Assembly: GCA_000149265.1 (NCBI GenBank)
Contig: CH002666.1
Location: 360,082-424,081, forward strand
DNA length: 64,000 nt
Reading direction: 5' to 3'
Source: Ciona savignyi
Lineage: Eukaryota > Chordata > Ascidiacea > Phlebobranchia > Cionidae
Within the stretch, counting starts at the first letter, position 1, and every line of letters starts with the position of its first letter. Positions 30,801 to 41,928 of the stretch are shown one piece after another. Made by a program: the position numbers and the translations under genes. Below the pieces are notes generated by a model, which worked only from the letters and a program-made list of their open reading frames with translations, was not told the origin of the DNA and did not search any database.

Positions 30801-33591
30801 TAAATATATATTGGACAATTTACGCTGTACTAGGGGTCTATGACAATATTCCAGCGTTGTGATCTCGTATAATAGAGGAATGTCATCATGTGAATAGTTA
30901 AAACCGCAAGATCGTATACAAATAACAAAGGGGAATATAATAGTGATGCGTATCCATATTTATCACACGACTAATCTTTAGATTACCTTCGGCTGAACGT
31001 TTCTGCTGTTTTAAAACTATTATTCCACTTGCTTCAAACGATATCTTCTAAATACCTTTACGGGACTACTCACGACAATCTCTATAATACTAAGTTAAAC
31101 GTGGAAGAGTACTTTACCTTTAAAATGAACTAATTAGGTAGGGGCTACAACCAACCCGATTTCTCCAAGTTAAGAAAACTGGCATTACGCCTAAAACATG
31201 TTTGCTAATTATTAAACTTTTACATACACGCATCTATAGGCATCTTTGTGATATTACTTTGATCTAGTCTAAACCTTTTTTAGGTGCTCGCGGGTGTTGT
31301 TTTTCACACCGTCGCTACCGGAGCGACACTGCGACCACCACAAGTAATTGAAATCAACAATAACGAAGCGGTAATTTGAACAGGGGGATCATTTGGGAGT
31401 TCGATGTGTATGAACGTCACAATTCACATTTTTGTAGGAAGCCCCTATTGTGCTGTAAAGTTTTTCAGGCTTTACCGGGACTGGCAAACCATAATGAAAA
31501 TAGATACACGAAAGGGGAAACCAAATATAAATTATGTTTCTGTCATACAAGATTACGCTGATTCTTTGCTCTACACAGGTTGCAATTCCAGATTTACAAA
31601 TCGACACAAAAACTCGTAGAAGTTGGTTTGAAATTGCCAAGGCAAATTTTGGTCTGGAACTATTTTCCCAACCAATCTTCTATGTGATCAATCTGTTTTA
31701 CATTTTCCATGCAATAGCTTGGTACAGCGCGTTCTCATTTCTTGTACCAATGGCAAAAACACGTAAGTAAATACGTATACCTTAAGACATTCTTAAAGTT
31801 ACCGCTTACGCCTTACTATATGCATAACACGTAATTAACGCATTTACTCACGCTTACGGCATGTTTATCACATTAGATTAGATTAGTTTATTTTGTTTCT
31901 CGGTTCCTAAAATCATGCAAACTAGAAAAATATACGTTTTTAGGACACAAAAAAGGCGACTAAAAACAGTTGGTAAAACACCGCATGTACAAAGCTTGCA
32001 TAACAAATATATTAACACCCAACTGTTATACACATAGGAGACATGAGTGCAATAGTTAGTTACTTTAAAATTAACTAAAAAAATGCACTAAACAAACTGC
32101 ACAGTAAAGTGTTGAAAAAAGAAAAGAAAAAAAGTAATATTTCAAAATTCCATAAAATAAAACTCAGTTTTGATTTTATTAAGGATTGTTGCACGTATTT
32201 ATCCTAGTTCAGATTCAAGTAGTAAGTCGCTCAAATAATACAACTGGGCCCGTTTTGTAGCTTGTAACCGATAAAACAATGTAACCGATTAAAACAGGAG
32301 TGCGCAACTTCCCTAGTCAGCGGGCCAGATGTGGAAAAATGAAGAATTTGATGGGCCGGATTATTACATGAATAGTACATAATATCTTAATTAGATGGTA
32401 TGGTTAGATACAGTCTGCGGGCCGGTCAAAATCCATTCACGGGCCGAATCCGACCCGCGGGCCGTATGTTGCCGATGCCTCGTTTAAAACGTCGATTATT
32501 TTAGGAATGACCGACACCAAAGCGACGCTGCTTGTTTCTGCAGCAGCACTTGGGGATATTGCTGCCAAGTTTTTATGCGGGTTTGTATTTACCAGAATCC
32601 CCGAGAACAAACACAAATTACTTCTGGTAAGTGTTATATGGACCAGTTACACTCCGATTATTTGGTCACTAATCGCAATTATTATGTTAAAATGATCTAA
32701 TATTTATGTTGGAACCGGTCTGTAATTACTTATATAAACTAATATGTTAATGCACTTAAATCTTTGCGCCACACTTTTCCCACATTGCATTACACGGTCT
32801 TAATTCTACCTTAGAGTATTAGAGTGAATAAGACAGATACGTGCTTTCTTATAGGTTGAATAATTACTAACTGCTTTATTCTTTTCCCAGTGTTTACAAT
32901 GCAGTTTTCTTGCTGCGTTGTTTGCAATTTTGCCCTCCATAACGCTTTACCCGTTAGTGGTGGTGCTTTGCATCATTATGGGGCTACTTGCTGGCGGGAT
33001 AGACGGAATGTTTTATACTATGTCATCCACCATCTTCGAAGAGCGTTTGTACTCATTTATTGTTGCCTACTCGGTTACGTTTACGGCCAGTTTTTGCACA
33101 GGGTCTACTATTTTAATTGGTACGTAAATAGTGTTATATTATTTTAATTGGTAGATGAATACCAGAAATAGTTTAGACCAGTGGTTTCAAAAGTGGGGTC
33201 CGCGGATCTTTTAGACTTCGTGAATCACTTTTAGGAGGCCGCGTAGAATATTTGGTAGATTTTTGCTCTGTGCATATTTTTACTATACGGTACATTGGTT
33301 TTGTGGTTGTGATTGTTTAATTTTTTAGTCTTCATTATACCGCTAAACATTTAAAAAATGCAAGGGGTCCGTTGTGAATTGTTTTAAAAACGTTTGAGAA
33401 CCACTGGTTTAGACAGAGACCCACATAGAAAGAAGCGGTCTAAATGATACATTTTTCCAGGGTCTGTCATTGACATGACGCAAAGTGTTGCCAGTGCATT
33501 TTATTTCGGTGCGTCCTGGTATCTCATGGCTGCACTGCTGGTATACAAGCTTCAAAGGATGACATTAAATGGAACTGCAATAGATATATAA
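27853..33591 (+). CDS. Monocarboxylate-transporter-like MFS protein (SLC16 family)
   Basis: Eight exons join in phase: 27853-28111, 28680-28823, 30554-30729, 31284-31343, 31579-31762, 32505-32626, 32891-33119, 33461-33591, giving 434 residues, in the usual SLC16 range. The SLC16 signature before the first membrane helix is present (DGGFGWVIVIAGTVLI). Many further hydrophobic helices follow (for example MLLGTISTASCLVASL, LFAILPSITLYPLVVVLCI, GMFYTMSSTIFEERLYSFIV). The family moves lactate, pyruvate, aromatic amino acids or other small carboxylates across the plasma membrane, mostly with protons. I cannot assign a substrate or orthologue. The loop between helices 6 and 7 is short, as is the C-terminus. 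Introns carry several MITEs and one SINE. Confidence 0.85.
28218..28475 (-). repeat. tRNA-derived SINE
   Basis: Tail at 28218 (GAATAGGATAGAATAG) and head at about 28475. It lies in SLC16-like intron 1. Confidence 0.9.
28824..30553. other. SLC16-like intron 2
   Basis: 1.7 kb of AT-rich intron. It contains decayed dispersed repeats: the GGGTCCCAAAGTTACC segment near 29805 recurs near 35070 and 38808, and repeat C (reverse) occurs near 30290-30375. No exon is seen. Confidence 0.5.
31878..31995 (+). repeat. Dispersed repeat B, diverged
   Basis: Starts TTAGTTTATTTTGTTTCTCG; weak match further on. Confidence 0.4.
32295..32481. mobile_element. hAT MITE, 187 bp
   Basis: Left end CAGGAGTGCGCAACTTCC; right end GTTGCCGATGCCTC. 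Flanks GATTAAAA and GTTTAAAA form an 8-bp duplication with one mismatch. Contains GCGGGCC-rich segments. A homologous copy lies at 62777-62951 in the other orientation. It ends about 24 bases before an exon. Confidence 0.85.
33179..33406. mobile_element. hAT MITE, 228 bp, with perfect target duplication
   Basis: Ends CAGTGGTTTCAAAAGTGGGG and (reversed) CAGTGGTTCTCAAACG, flanked by the exact 8-bp duplication GTTTAGAC (33171-33178, 33407-33414). These are typical hAT Charlie-type ends. It lies in the last SLC16-like intron. Confidence 0.92.
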
Positions 33592-34617
33592 CTTGTATGT
33601 TTTAGTCTTATACGTACATGAAGTGTTACCAGCAAGCGTGTGAGGTATTGAACAATCTACATTACCAGAATATGGACAAGTGTTAATATGACGAAACACC
33701 ATGTTTCAACAGTAACCCTGCCTTTTTGACCTAACTTTATAAACATGAGTGTAGGTGACCTGCTTTTTCAATCCTCGTTTGAAAATGCACATTATTAAAT
33801 CGGCAAATACCCGTCCAATTACACCGTTATTACACAAATAAATATACTGTGACATACTTTTTATGCGCCAATATTAATTTTAATAAAACTTCTATTTTTC
33901 ATAGAAAGTCACGTTTCCAATAAATATATTGTTCGTTTCTAAAAAAAGTATACTTTCCAAAAATATTTACTTATTGTCGAGTACTTACCTTATATTTGCA
34001 AGTTTATTTATTTATTTATTGAAATTTTGGATTGAAAAATTTAACGAAAGATAGCGCGGACAAGCAACATAATTGTGCACATAATTATAAAAGCATAATA
34101 CTTTCAGGATTGAATATCATAGTAATCTTAGATTTGAGATGTTGAATATCTTCAGATTGACTCCCTATTAGCTATAGAGGTCGCTGACTTTGTCGTCATA
34201 TTAGCGTTTGAAAATTTAAAATACTGCATCTTTCGATATATCAATAATAGAAATAAACACAAAAAAATAGCATTTTCTCATACAGCATAATTGGCAATGA
34301 AATACCAAACAATTTTAAAGCGTAGTTTTTTTAACCATTTACCTAAATTTAAGGTTAAATTAAATGGTCCTTAGACATATTGTCTACATTGCAAGAATGT
34401 ACACAAAAAAATAAAACAATCTATACGACCTACACATACGTAATACCAAGCGGGCTATAGAAAAAAAGAAAAGAAAATAAAGCGACAACAAATATACAAC
34501 CTTTATTACTAGCGTTTGGTCTAACTACACAAACGAGGAATTTGCTCGCTAACTAGACTGGTTGGCTTCTCGCTGAATTGCACAAAAAGAGTGAGCCTTT
34601 TATACAAATGTTATTAC

Positions 34618-34920
34618 TAGGATATAGGATAGGTTAGGACATTCATGTTTATTCTAGTGAATGGGAAAACCAAGGGGGTTAACACAGGGCAATCGTCAGA
34701 TCACCTCGTGTCCACCGTCGGGTTACCGGAGCAATTACAGTGTGTTGTGTATGATTCAAACGTTTCTTCAATTTGGTAGAACCCATTATGCTGCTGGGTT
34801 TAGGCAATGTCCGTTAAGTGCCCTGCCCAAAAACACAACGGACTAGCTAGACACCGGTTTCATATCTGCAACCTTTCGACTGACAGGCGCCACACTAAAC
34901 CACCAGACTAGCCGGTAGGA
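34618..34920 (-). repeat. tRNA-derived SINE, full length
   Basis: Tail AGGATATAGGATAGGTTAGG at 34618, box B (reversed) and the head ending CTAGCCGG near 34915. Confidence 0.92.
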
Positions 34921-34924
34921 CTAC

Positions 34925-35900
34925 AAATAACTAGAGAGTGTCAACCACGTGTTTAACCATCACTATTTGTAAAACATTTTGTATGCTGTATGTATTAATG
35001 CGAGCAGGGTCCCTAAACACAATCTGTATTTTGTACACCGAGTATGAAGTTAGTTTCTGCAGGCATAAACGCATGGTTCCAAAGGTGACAATCCGATCTT
35101 GTGATTAATGTTCATTACAGAATACGTGTTATTGTCAGATATGTCACGTCCGGTTCATGTTATCCAACATTTCAGAAAGTTTTAACCTTTATGCTATAGT
35201 TTTGTTTTTTTGCAAGCACAAACGCATGGGTCCCACAGTTATTAAGCCAAACTTCTTTTCTATGTGTAGTTAAAAAAGGAATAATCGTGTTAGATTTACG
35301 AACATTTTACCACAAATATTTCAAATTAAAGCCTCTTGTCAAGCATTGTAGTGAAATGAAGCTAAATCCCAAAACAGCCCGATTTAGTTTTTCATGGCGT
35401 CGGGAATTCCCTTGGATTTATTACATAATTTTTTGTTTTTACATATCTGGGTAATCTTATCTCACAATTCTTAAAGTTTTAATCCGATTTGACGACTCCT
35501 GGTTGGAGATGTCGAGGCGATATGGCATGTCTGTCAGAATCATGATTTAGGAAAAAAATCATTATTTTACGTTATTTTCCTATGTGTTTAATTTTTTTCT
35601 CTCATAGGTAGGCTACAGCGGTGGCTACCGCAGTAACATTTTACCAAATCTGTTTAAAATTGGTGGAGCTGTTCTAGCGCAATGCTCAAAAGAAGCATTT
35701 TTTTAGAAAAATCACGTTTTGGTGTTTAGAGTCCCAGGGAAATCCCCCAAAATTTATTACCAATCATTTTTGTTTCTGCATATCTAGATGTTGTCTAACA
35801 AACAACAAAGTTTTCTTGCGTTTTCATTATCTCTTCTGGTAGATGTCGTGGCAACGTGCCAGGCCTGTCACAGTCATGATTGAAATTCATATCTCGTTTT
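34925..35900. repeat. Mosaic of decayed dispersed repeats, including repeat C
   Basis: Begins GTCAACCACGTGTTTAACCA, a segment recurring near 6030, 26985 (reverse) and 38690, then GCATGGGTCCC, then two units of repeat C in reverse orientation with GTAGATGTCG. Confidence 0.5.
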
Positions 35901-37457
35901 CAAGGGAATTATCCGAAGCAAATTTTTGATAACAACGAAATAATAACCAAAAACTAATAACGAGCCTATTAGAAGAAACTTTGCCCGGTATAAAAATTAA
36001 CACTATGCTGTCTAAAATCATATTATAGAAGGTGTTGACCCGCAAAAAATTGTGTTCGCCGATAAACTACGAGAAAGTTAAATTTTACAAAATTAGATAT
36101 ATGTTGAACAATGGTGAAAAATGTAAAAGACATATTCTTATATTATACATTTATGATAAGAGAAATAATTTGATAAATTACGTTATCGACATTACGATTG
36201 GCACCATATGCACGACCCAATCAATCAACACGGTTATAATACATCCGCGACAGAGTATACACGTAGAAGCTTTGACACTTGTGTTTAGTAAACATAATAT
36301 TTTACAATTTCTCATGCGCAAGTAAGAAAAAGACGAGAAACCTTTGGTCAAAAATGAAACGCAGGCGCCCACTCTCTACAGCTGCGAGAAGAGTTGCACG
36401 TGGCGGTTAAGCTGAAGACTTAAGTTATCAAAAATATTAGTATGTGTTAAGGTAAATGCGAGTCTGTACAAGAACGAAACAAGTTATAAGTCCTTAATTG
36501 CTTGAATCTTTATTTGCGACTGGAAGATACAGCATAAAGAAAAGAAAAAATCGCAATTGTTTAAAGTTTTAAATTTGGAACTAAAACAAAATAAGTTATG
36601 TCAAAAGATAAGTTAAAGCCTTGAGTTAGCAATATTGCTTAGGCAGGTTAGGATAAATAAATAGCCTCCCAATTAGCCGAAATTGGTTTTTGTCAGTTTT
36701 TTGTTTTAGTAAGATTATTGTGAAATTTATAGGTAAGAAATGTTCAGTGGACTTCTCGCAAATCATGTAATGGTTTAAGTATATGGTAGTCGCGACGTTA
36801 GTTCGATTTCGGCATTAAAATATCAATGCCGTTAGGAAATATTAACCACACAAACCTCACGAGTGGTACATACAAACTCGGCCATCAATACCGTTAGATG
36901 CCTGAGGCGATATTCTCAGCGACTAAACTAAATAAGACAGCGGTGACAGTCGCTTGAATATATCCAAACACTGGCGGCGGGTTATTACACGAACACAAAC
37001 TGAAGCCAAACTACACATATTTACACTTTGGTTTAGAAAACATCGTTTTAGAACAGTTTAGAAAACTACAATGGCGTTTTCTAAAATAGGTGGGTTGTAT
37101 GTTTGCACTCTTTTTTATGCTTCGTATTAGCCGAATTTGCTTGCGGGAATGTTAACTAACAGGTTTTAGTACTGTTTATAAGTGTTGTTTATACCCCAGG
37201 ACATGAGATTAAGGATACATACACGGTTATGCATTATCGTTTGATACCTATGCCCACGGTCCAGGTATCACAGATATTTTACAGGTGTAAAGGATTAGGT
37301 CGTTGACACTGATTTAGTATATTCCACTGAGTTTTAGGCAACATCAGCTATACGTGCACTATTCACACATCCAATATGTGGTCTGAAGTATTAGTACCAG
37401 ATGTTGACAACATGGTAAATTTCTGCTAAATTGACCATCAAGATACATTGCGACAAT

Positions 37458-37492
37458 GCGGTGTGGCCGAATGGTTAACGCAGCATATTAGG
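37458..37492 (+). repeat. tRNA-like fragment (second SINE-head type)
   Basis: TGTGGCCGAATGGTTAACGC resembles a tRNA D-arm with box A, but no acceptor stem or box B follows. Similar heads occur at 51774, 54974 (reverse) and 58735 (reverse). Confidence 0.45.
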
Positions 37493-37660
37493 ATAACGAC
37501 TCTTTCAAATATCGTAGTTAAACCTATCTTGAGTACAAAACTTATCTCGTTAGATCTTATCTTGGGGTACAAAACTTATCATTAGAGAACATTTGCTAGA
37601 AGATTTGCTAAAATATTTGTAAAAATATCGTATTTTTGTTTCTTTAGTGGGATAAGAACT

Positions 37661-38611
37661 ATGAACAGGACAAGGCCGCTCCAAATGATGGTTGCAGTGC
37701 TAATCGCTTTCGTTTTATATCTAATACATATCAACCGAAACTGTTTAATGAAGCCGACCGATTTAGACAAACGACCCAAGCTTCTCCCCAGAGACAAACT
37801 CGAAACATTCACCGACGAAGATGTGACTTTAGATGACATTTATATCACCATTAAAACAGGAAGTCAATTTCACCTAAGCCGCATTACCTACATTATGAAT
37901 ACTTGGTTTGATTTGGTAAAGGACCAGACCTATATCTTTACAGACTGGAGTGATAAAGAACTTAATCTCACAGCGAATGGACATTTGGTTAACACGAATT
38001 GTGGTGCGGGTAAAGGTTACGAACAATTAGGTTGCAAAATGGGAACTGAGTTTGACGCGTTTGTAGATTCTGGTAAGAAATGGTGGTGCCGGTTTGATGA
38101 TGATAATTACGTCATCCCAGCCCGCTTGCTCCATCTTGTAAGAAGTTATAACTCGTCCAGTGACGTCTACATCGGCAGACTAACCGCTTCCTTTTTTCAT
38201 TGCATCTACCACGGCAAATACTATCGCTACCAATTTGCTCACGGCGGTGCAGGGTGTTGTATTACCAGACCCCTCGCATTGAAAATGAGGCCATGGTGTG
38301 GAAGAACAAAACTGGTAAAGACACAAATGGAGACCCAAATGAACGACGATTGCGCTCTAGGTTTTATTATCACTGCCCTACTGAAGGTAGATATTACGTT
38401 ATCCGACCTCCTTCATTCCCACTACGAGGATTTATCTCTTTTAAATCCAAACACGTTCACCGAGCAAGTTGCTTTAGCCTGGGGAAGAGACAATGTCGTT
38501 GATCTACAACATCTAAAAACTCCAGCAAAAATTTTCGATGTTCAGCAAGATCCTTCACGATTTTATACGTTACATTGTATGGTTTATCCGTCAGCCGATT
38601 TTTGCAAGTAA
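37661..38611 (+). CDS. fringe: Fringe beta-1,3-N-acetylglucosaminyltransferase
   Basis: Fringe extends O-fucose on Notch EGF repeats with GlcNAc in the Golgi and so tunes Delta versus Jagged/Serrate signalling. A single exon of 316 codons encodes a type II membrane protein: a short cytoplasmic tail, a signal anchor at residues about 10-23 (MVAVLIAFVLYLIH) and a GT31 catalytic domain. Visible hallmarks: DDIYITIKTG, the lineage-typical GKKWWCRFDDDNYV with the DDD metal-binding triad, HGGAGCCITRPLALKM, NDDCALGFI, LFHSH-equivalent LLHSHYE, and the terminal DPSRFYTLHC...CK. Length matches vertebrate fringes after their longer stems are discounted. All key residues look intact, so the enzyme is probably active. 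Confidence 0.96.
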   Translation: MNRTRPLQMMVAVLIAFVLYLIHINRNCLMKPTDLDKRPKLLPRDKLETFTDEDVTLDDIYITIKTGSQFHLSRITYIMNTWFDLVKDQTYIFTDWSDKELNLTANGHLVNTNCGAGKGYEQLGCKMGTEFDAFVDSGKKWWCRFDDDNYVIPARLLHLVRSYNSSSDVYIGRLTASFFHCIYHGKYYRYQFAHGGAGCCITRPLALKMRPWCGRTKLVKTQMETQMNDDCALGFIITALLKVDITLSDLLHSHYEDLSLLNPNTFTEQVALAWGRDNVVDLQHLKTPAKIFDVQQDPSRFYTLHCMVYPSADFCK

Positions 38612-39489
38612 AATTCGATCTAAGTGGTAATAATTTGGTAAAATTATATTGAATGGTAGTAAAAAAAATTTTTCTTATCAATTATCAATCACGTGTTTAA
38701 CCGCCGGTATTTGTATATTATATATTTATGCAACCAATTTCCTTTTTACCAACAATTGGTATATTTTAAACACCGAGTAAGCAATTTCTAAAAGCACAAA
38801 CGGATGGGTCCCTAAGGTAAAAAGTCAACTTTGTTTAAAGATATTACTGTAAAAATTGAACTCATTTTGATAAACCATTACCATTTTTCCAAGGTTACGT
38901 GTAATTCAATGGGACAGTGCTGTATTCCGTTGGGCTATACATATTGGTTTTATACGTTCTCATACAAGTTGTAATAATGAAACGCAAGCAATAAAAAGCA
39001 ATGTTGGAGTCGAAACAGGCAAAACGCGAAACAAGTCGAAATAAATTATTAGTTTTATTTATCGCACCTGCCGTCTATTATGCTCAGGTCTACAGAAATG
39101 CTACTTACTGTGTTAGTCAATAAGCGACCAATTTAGAAATTGTCGTTTGTCACTCGGTAAAAGGAGAGTCCCCGCTGGCAGTTGGCACTTACGTCGCGGA
39201 CCAAACAAATATTGCGACCAATTCCAATTTAAAAAATTTAAAAGTAACGAAAATAGATATGTTGGCAATCAGTACAGTTCGTTAAGTGTTGAACGTGATA
39301 TTTGTTTGTCTTTGGTAAGATTGTGATACCGCTTTGTAGCAAGATGAAACGCAAAGCTGTGATATGGCATGTTAAAGAGCGTTCATGAGAAGTGCTAATC
39401 TTGTCTCAAGGTAATGCCATTCCGATGAAATGACAAAGTCCACAAATAATAAAAAACGTTACATTAGTTATAGGTCCCGTTTAGAAAAA

Positions 39490-39675
39490 TGGGAGACATA
39501 TTGTTTTTGTCCGTTTTCTTTTGCCTTGACACATACCAAAAGGAGTTTCATGTCGCCCTGACATCTACCAAAAGAAGTAATAAAGTCGCAATAAAAATTT
39601 GTAATTTGTTAGACAACATAGTGTAGATATGACCAAACCAAAATTTGGGGTAATAAATCTAGGGGAATTCCCCTA
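39490..39675 (+). repeat. Dispersed repeat C
   Basis: Contains CCTGACATCTACCAAAAGAA and TTTGTTAGACAACATAGTGT, parallel to 26030-26195. Confidence 0.65.
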
Positions 39676-40140
39676 GGACGTTAAAAACCAAAACAGTATT
39701 TTGCTAAAAAAATATAGTGTTTTTAGGCATAGCGCTTGAACGGCTGCTCCAATTTTATTTAGATTTGGTGGAATGTTAGTGAATTAGGTTACAATGCCAT
39801 TTATTCAAGGTCTCGCCGTATTTGTCTCTCCTTTATTAGTGTTATCTCTCTTTATGCGTAAGTTTAATATTAAGTTCTTGTTTCGACGCTATGGAACAGG
39901 TATCGTCTGTACTCCCTTGGCAATGCGGCTGTTAGATAGATTCACACAAACGTTCAAATGGGATACAGATAGTTGTTTTGAGGAAGGAAAAGTCACCGTT
40001 GCAAAACTCCGATAATGTAATTGTTTCTTCGGAGTAAATTCGCAATATCAGCTGAAATACGGAGCAGAAGTACAGTTACGCTTTTGGAAGATACACACAC
40101 TTGTGTTTATGAAAATATTACCATAGAATATTATAATGAA

Positions 40141-40570
40141 AGGCCAACGAGCTTCGTCACGCTTGATTGAAAGCGTACGCTTGTTGATAGTTTGCATAAG
40201 AAACTGCCGTGTAGATACTAGATTTTTGTTTAATTTTGTAATAGATAAGCATATAATCATTAAATAGGCGTCTTAGTACGCGATGTCATGTAAACCGTAG
40301 TCACTGTAGGCCTATTTTGCAGCTATAGAGTGACTATCCTGTCCGTTTAATTAGCCCTAGTGTTCACTCGGCAATGCAATAATGTGTAAGCTGAATACGC
40401 CGGAAACGATACATACTGTAAAACTACTAAGACGCCCATTTAATAATTATATGACTATCTATTGCAAAATTAAACAAAAATCTAGTACAGGTATTTAGAC
40501 GGCAGTTTCTTATGCAAACTATCAAAAGGCGTACGCCTTCACTCAAGCGTGACGAAGGTCATTGACCTTC
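40141..40570. mobile_element. Foldback MITE with arms of about 140 bp
   Basis: The left arm (40141-40285, with TTCGTCACGCTTGATTGAAA and ATAGTTTGCATAAGAAACTG) is the near reverse complement of the right arm (40422-40570), separated by about 135 bp. No transposase. Exact termini and target duplication were not resolved. Confidence 0.75.
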
Positions 40571-41138
40571 TAGTATATAGTTTATTTTACTTTATTATTT
40601 CTATTCTGTTTGTAAATGTTAATTGTTTAAATGACTGCTTAAACTTGAAGTACTCATTTGCAAATGGCTTAAAATTATTGAATATTAAAAGTTGTGAAAC
40701 TGATGAACGCAATGTTAGCCAGTTTAACAAATAAGAAAGGTTAGTTTACTTACAAGAAAAAAACAGCTGTTTAAGCTTGGCCAGCTTACCACTGTGTTTT
40801 TAAAGAAATACTGGTACAGTCACAATCAGTACAAATACTACAACCACTAGCTTGATAATTGTTATGTGCTTTGCACATCAATAGTTGTGAAAAACTAAAA
40901 AGAAGGGGAAGGGTTTGGCCATTGCCAAAATAAGTTTAGCTTTAAGTTAATAGAGTAAAGTTAAGACAAAGTAAAAAGAATCAATCAGACTACAGAAGTT
41001 TATTACGAGTCTTCTAATATTGTTCAATTATTCCTGGTTTTAAACAGGGTGCATAACAGAAAACATATGTTTGTAAAGGATCCAACAATTACTATGGTTA
41101 CTCGAATTCCCATGGTATAAACAAGCCTGTAGTGAATT

Positions 41139-41345
41139 CACGGTCGGGTTCCGGAGCTATTGCAGTGTGTTGTAGATGATAGACACGTCCTTTAATTTGG
41201 TAGAACCCATTAATCCGTTGGGTTCAGGCAATGTCCGTAAAGTGCTTTGCCCAAGGATACAACCTACTAGCTAGCGACCAGTTTCGCATCTGCAATCTTT
41301 CGATTGAAGGGCGACGCACTTAACCGTTAGACCAACCGGCGGGAC
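41139..41345 (-). repeat. tRNA-derived SINE, 3'-truncated
   Basis: From CACGGTCGGGTTCCGGAGC to the head (reversed) GTCCCGCCGGTTGGTCTAA. Confidence 0.9.
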
Positions 41346-41928
41346 TGTCTGTTTCATCTATGATCTGTCAATCACTTTTGCATGGCGATCTGCCGTGTTT
41401 CGTTCTGTGTGTAACTTTATTTTTTAGAGCATTATCAAAAAACGCGTTCTGGAATACAGACCTAAGATTCGCCTGCAGGAGAACTCAGGCCAGATTTAGT
41501 GCAAGATATAGGCACGCCAACCAAGTATAAAATCTCCCAAATCTACACAAGCCTAACATGCGATTACTCATACGACTTTACTTTAACCGTTTTACATACT
41601 TATTCGACTTAGGGAGCGGTCCACACACAATCTTGTGGCCATAGTGTTACCCTCACCAAAAAGTAGTCGGCTCATATAGATGTATCTCATGTATGTACCT
41701 ATAAAAGTTAGGCGAAGTTAACATGGTAAAAACATGCACAACTCTGACAAGGTTATATACTTTCTTAAAAAACACAGTTTCCAATTTTTTTTTTCAATTT
41801 TGTTTAGTAACAGAGGAAGGCATTAGTTTTTGCTTGCATGTTTTACATACAGTAGTGCTTCATATATCGTTGACACTCGTTGATCTTTAAAAAAAAAACA
41901 TAAAACAAGGAACGACAATAGGGTAAGC

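Larger units (their letters stand above)
33592..37660. other. Intergenic, SLC16-like gene to fringe
   Basis: About 4 kb without a convincing gene. It contains a SINE (34618-34920, minus), a mosaic of decayed repeats at 34925-35900 (including repeat C in reverse at 35395-35535 and 35745-35890), and a tRNA-like fragment at 37458-37492. ORFs of up to 97 codons at 36.0-36.4 kb are AT-rich and match no family I know. The fringe promoter should lie near 37.0-37.6 kb. Confidence 0.55.
38612..41928. other. Intergenic, fringe to METTL27-like gene
   Basis: 3.3 kb without a convincing gene. It has repeat C (39490-39675), a foldback MITE (40141-40570) and a SINE (41139-41345, minus). Two short ORFs (39794-40015 and 40549-40734) have no recognisable family. 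Confidence 0.55.

Noticed and set aside
36032..36325. 97-codon ORF
   Set aside because: AT-driven composition and no family match; a weak candidate only.
37458..37492. tRNA gene
   Set aside because: Box A-like sequence only; no acceptor-stem pairing, no anticodon arm and no usable box B.
39794..40015. 73-codon ORF
   Set aside because: No recognisable family, no splice context, and it lies among decayed repeats.
40549..40734. 61-codon ORF with a signal-peptide-like start
   Set aside because: Starts inside the arm of a foldback MITE; AT-rich hydrophobic codons can arise by chance.
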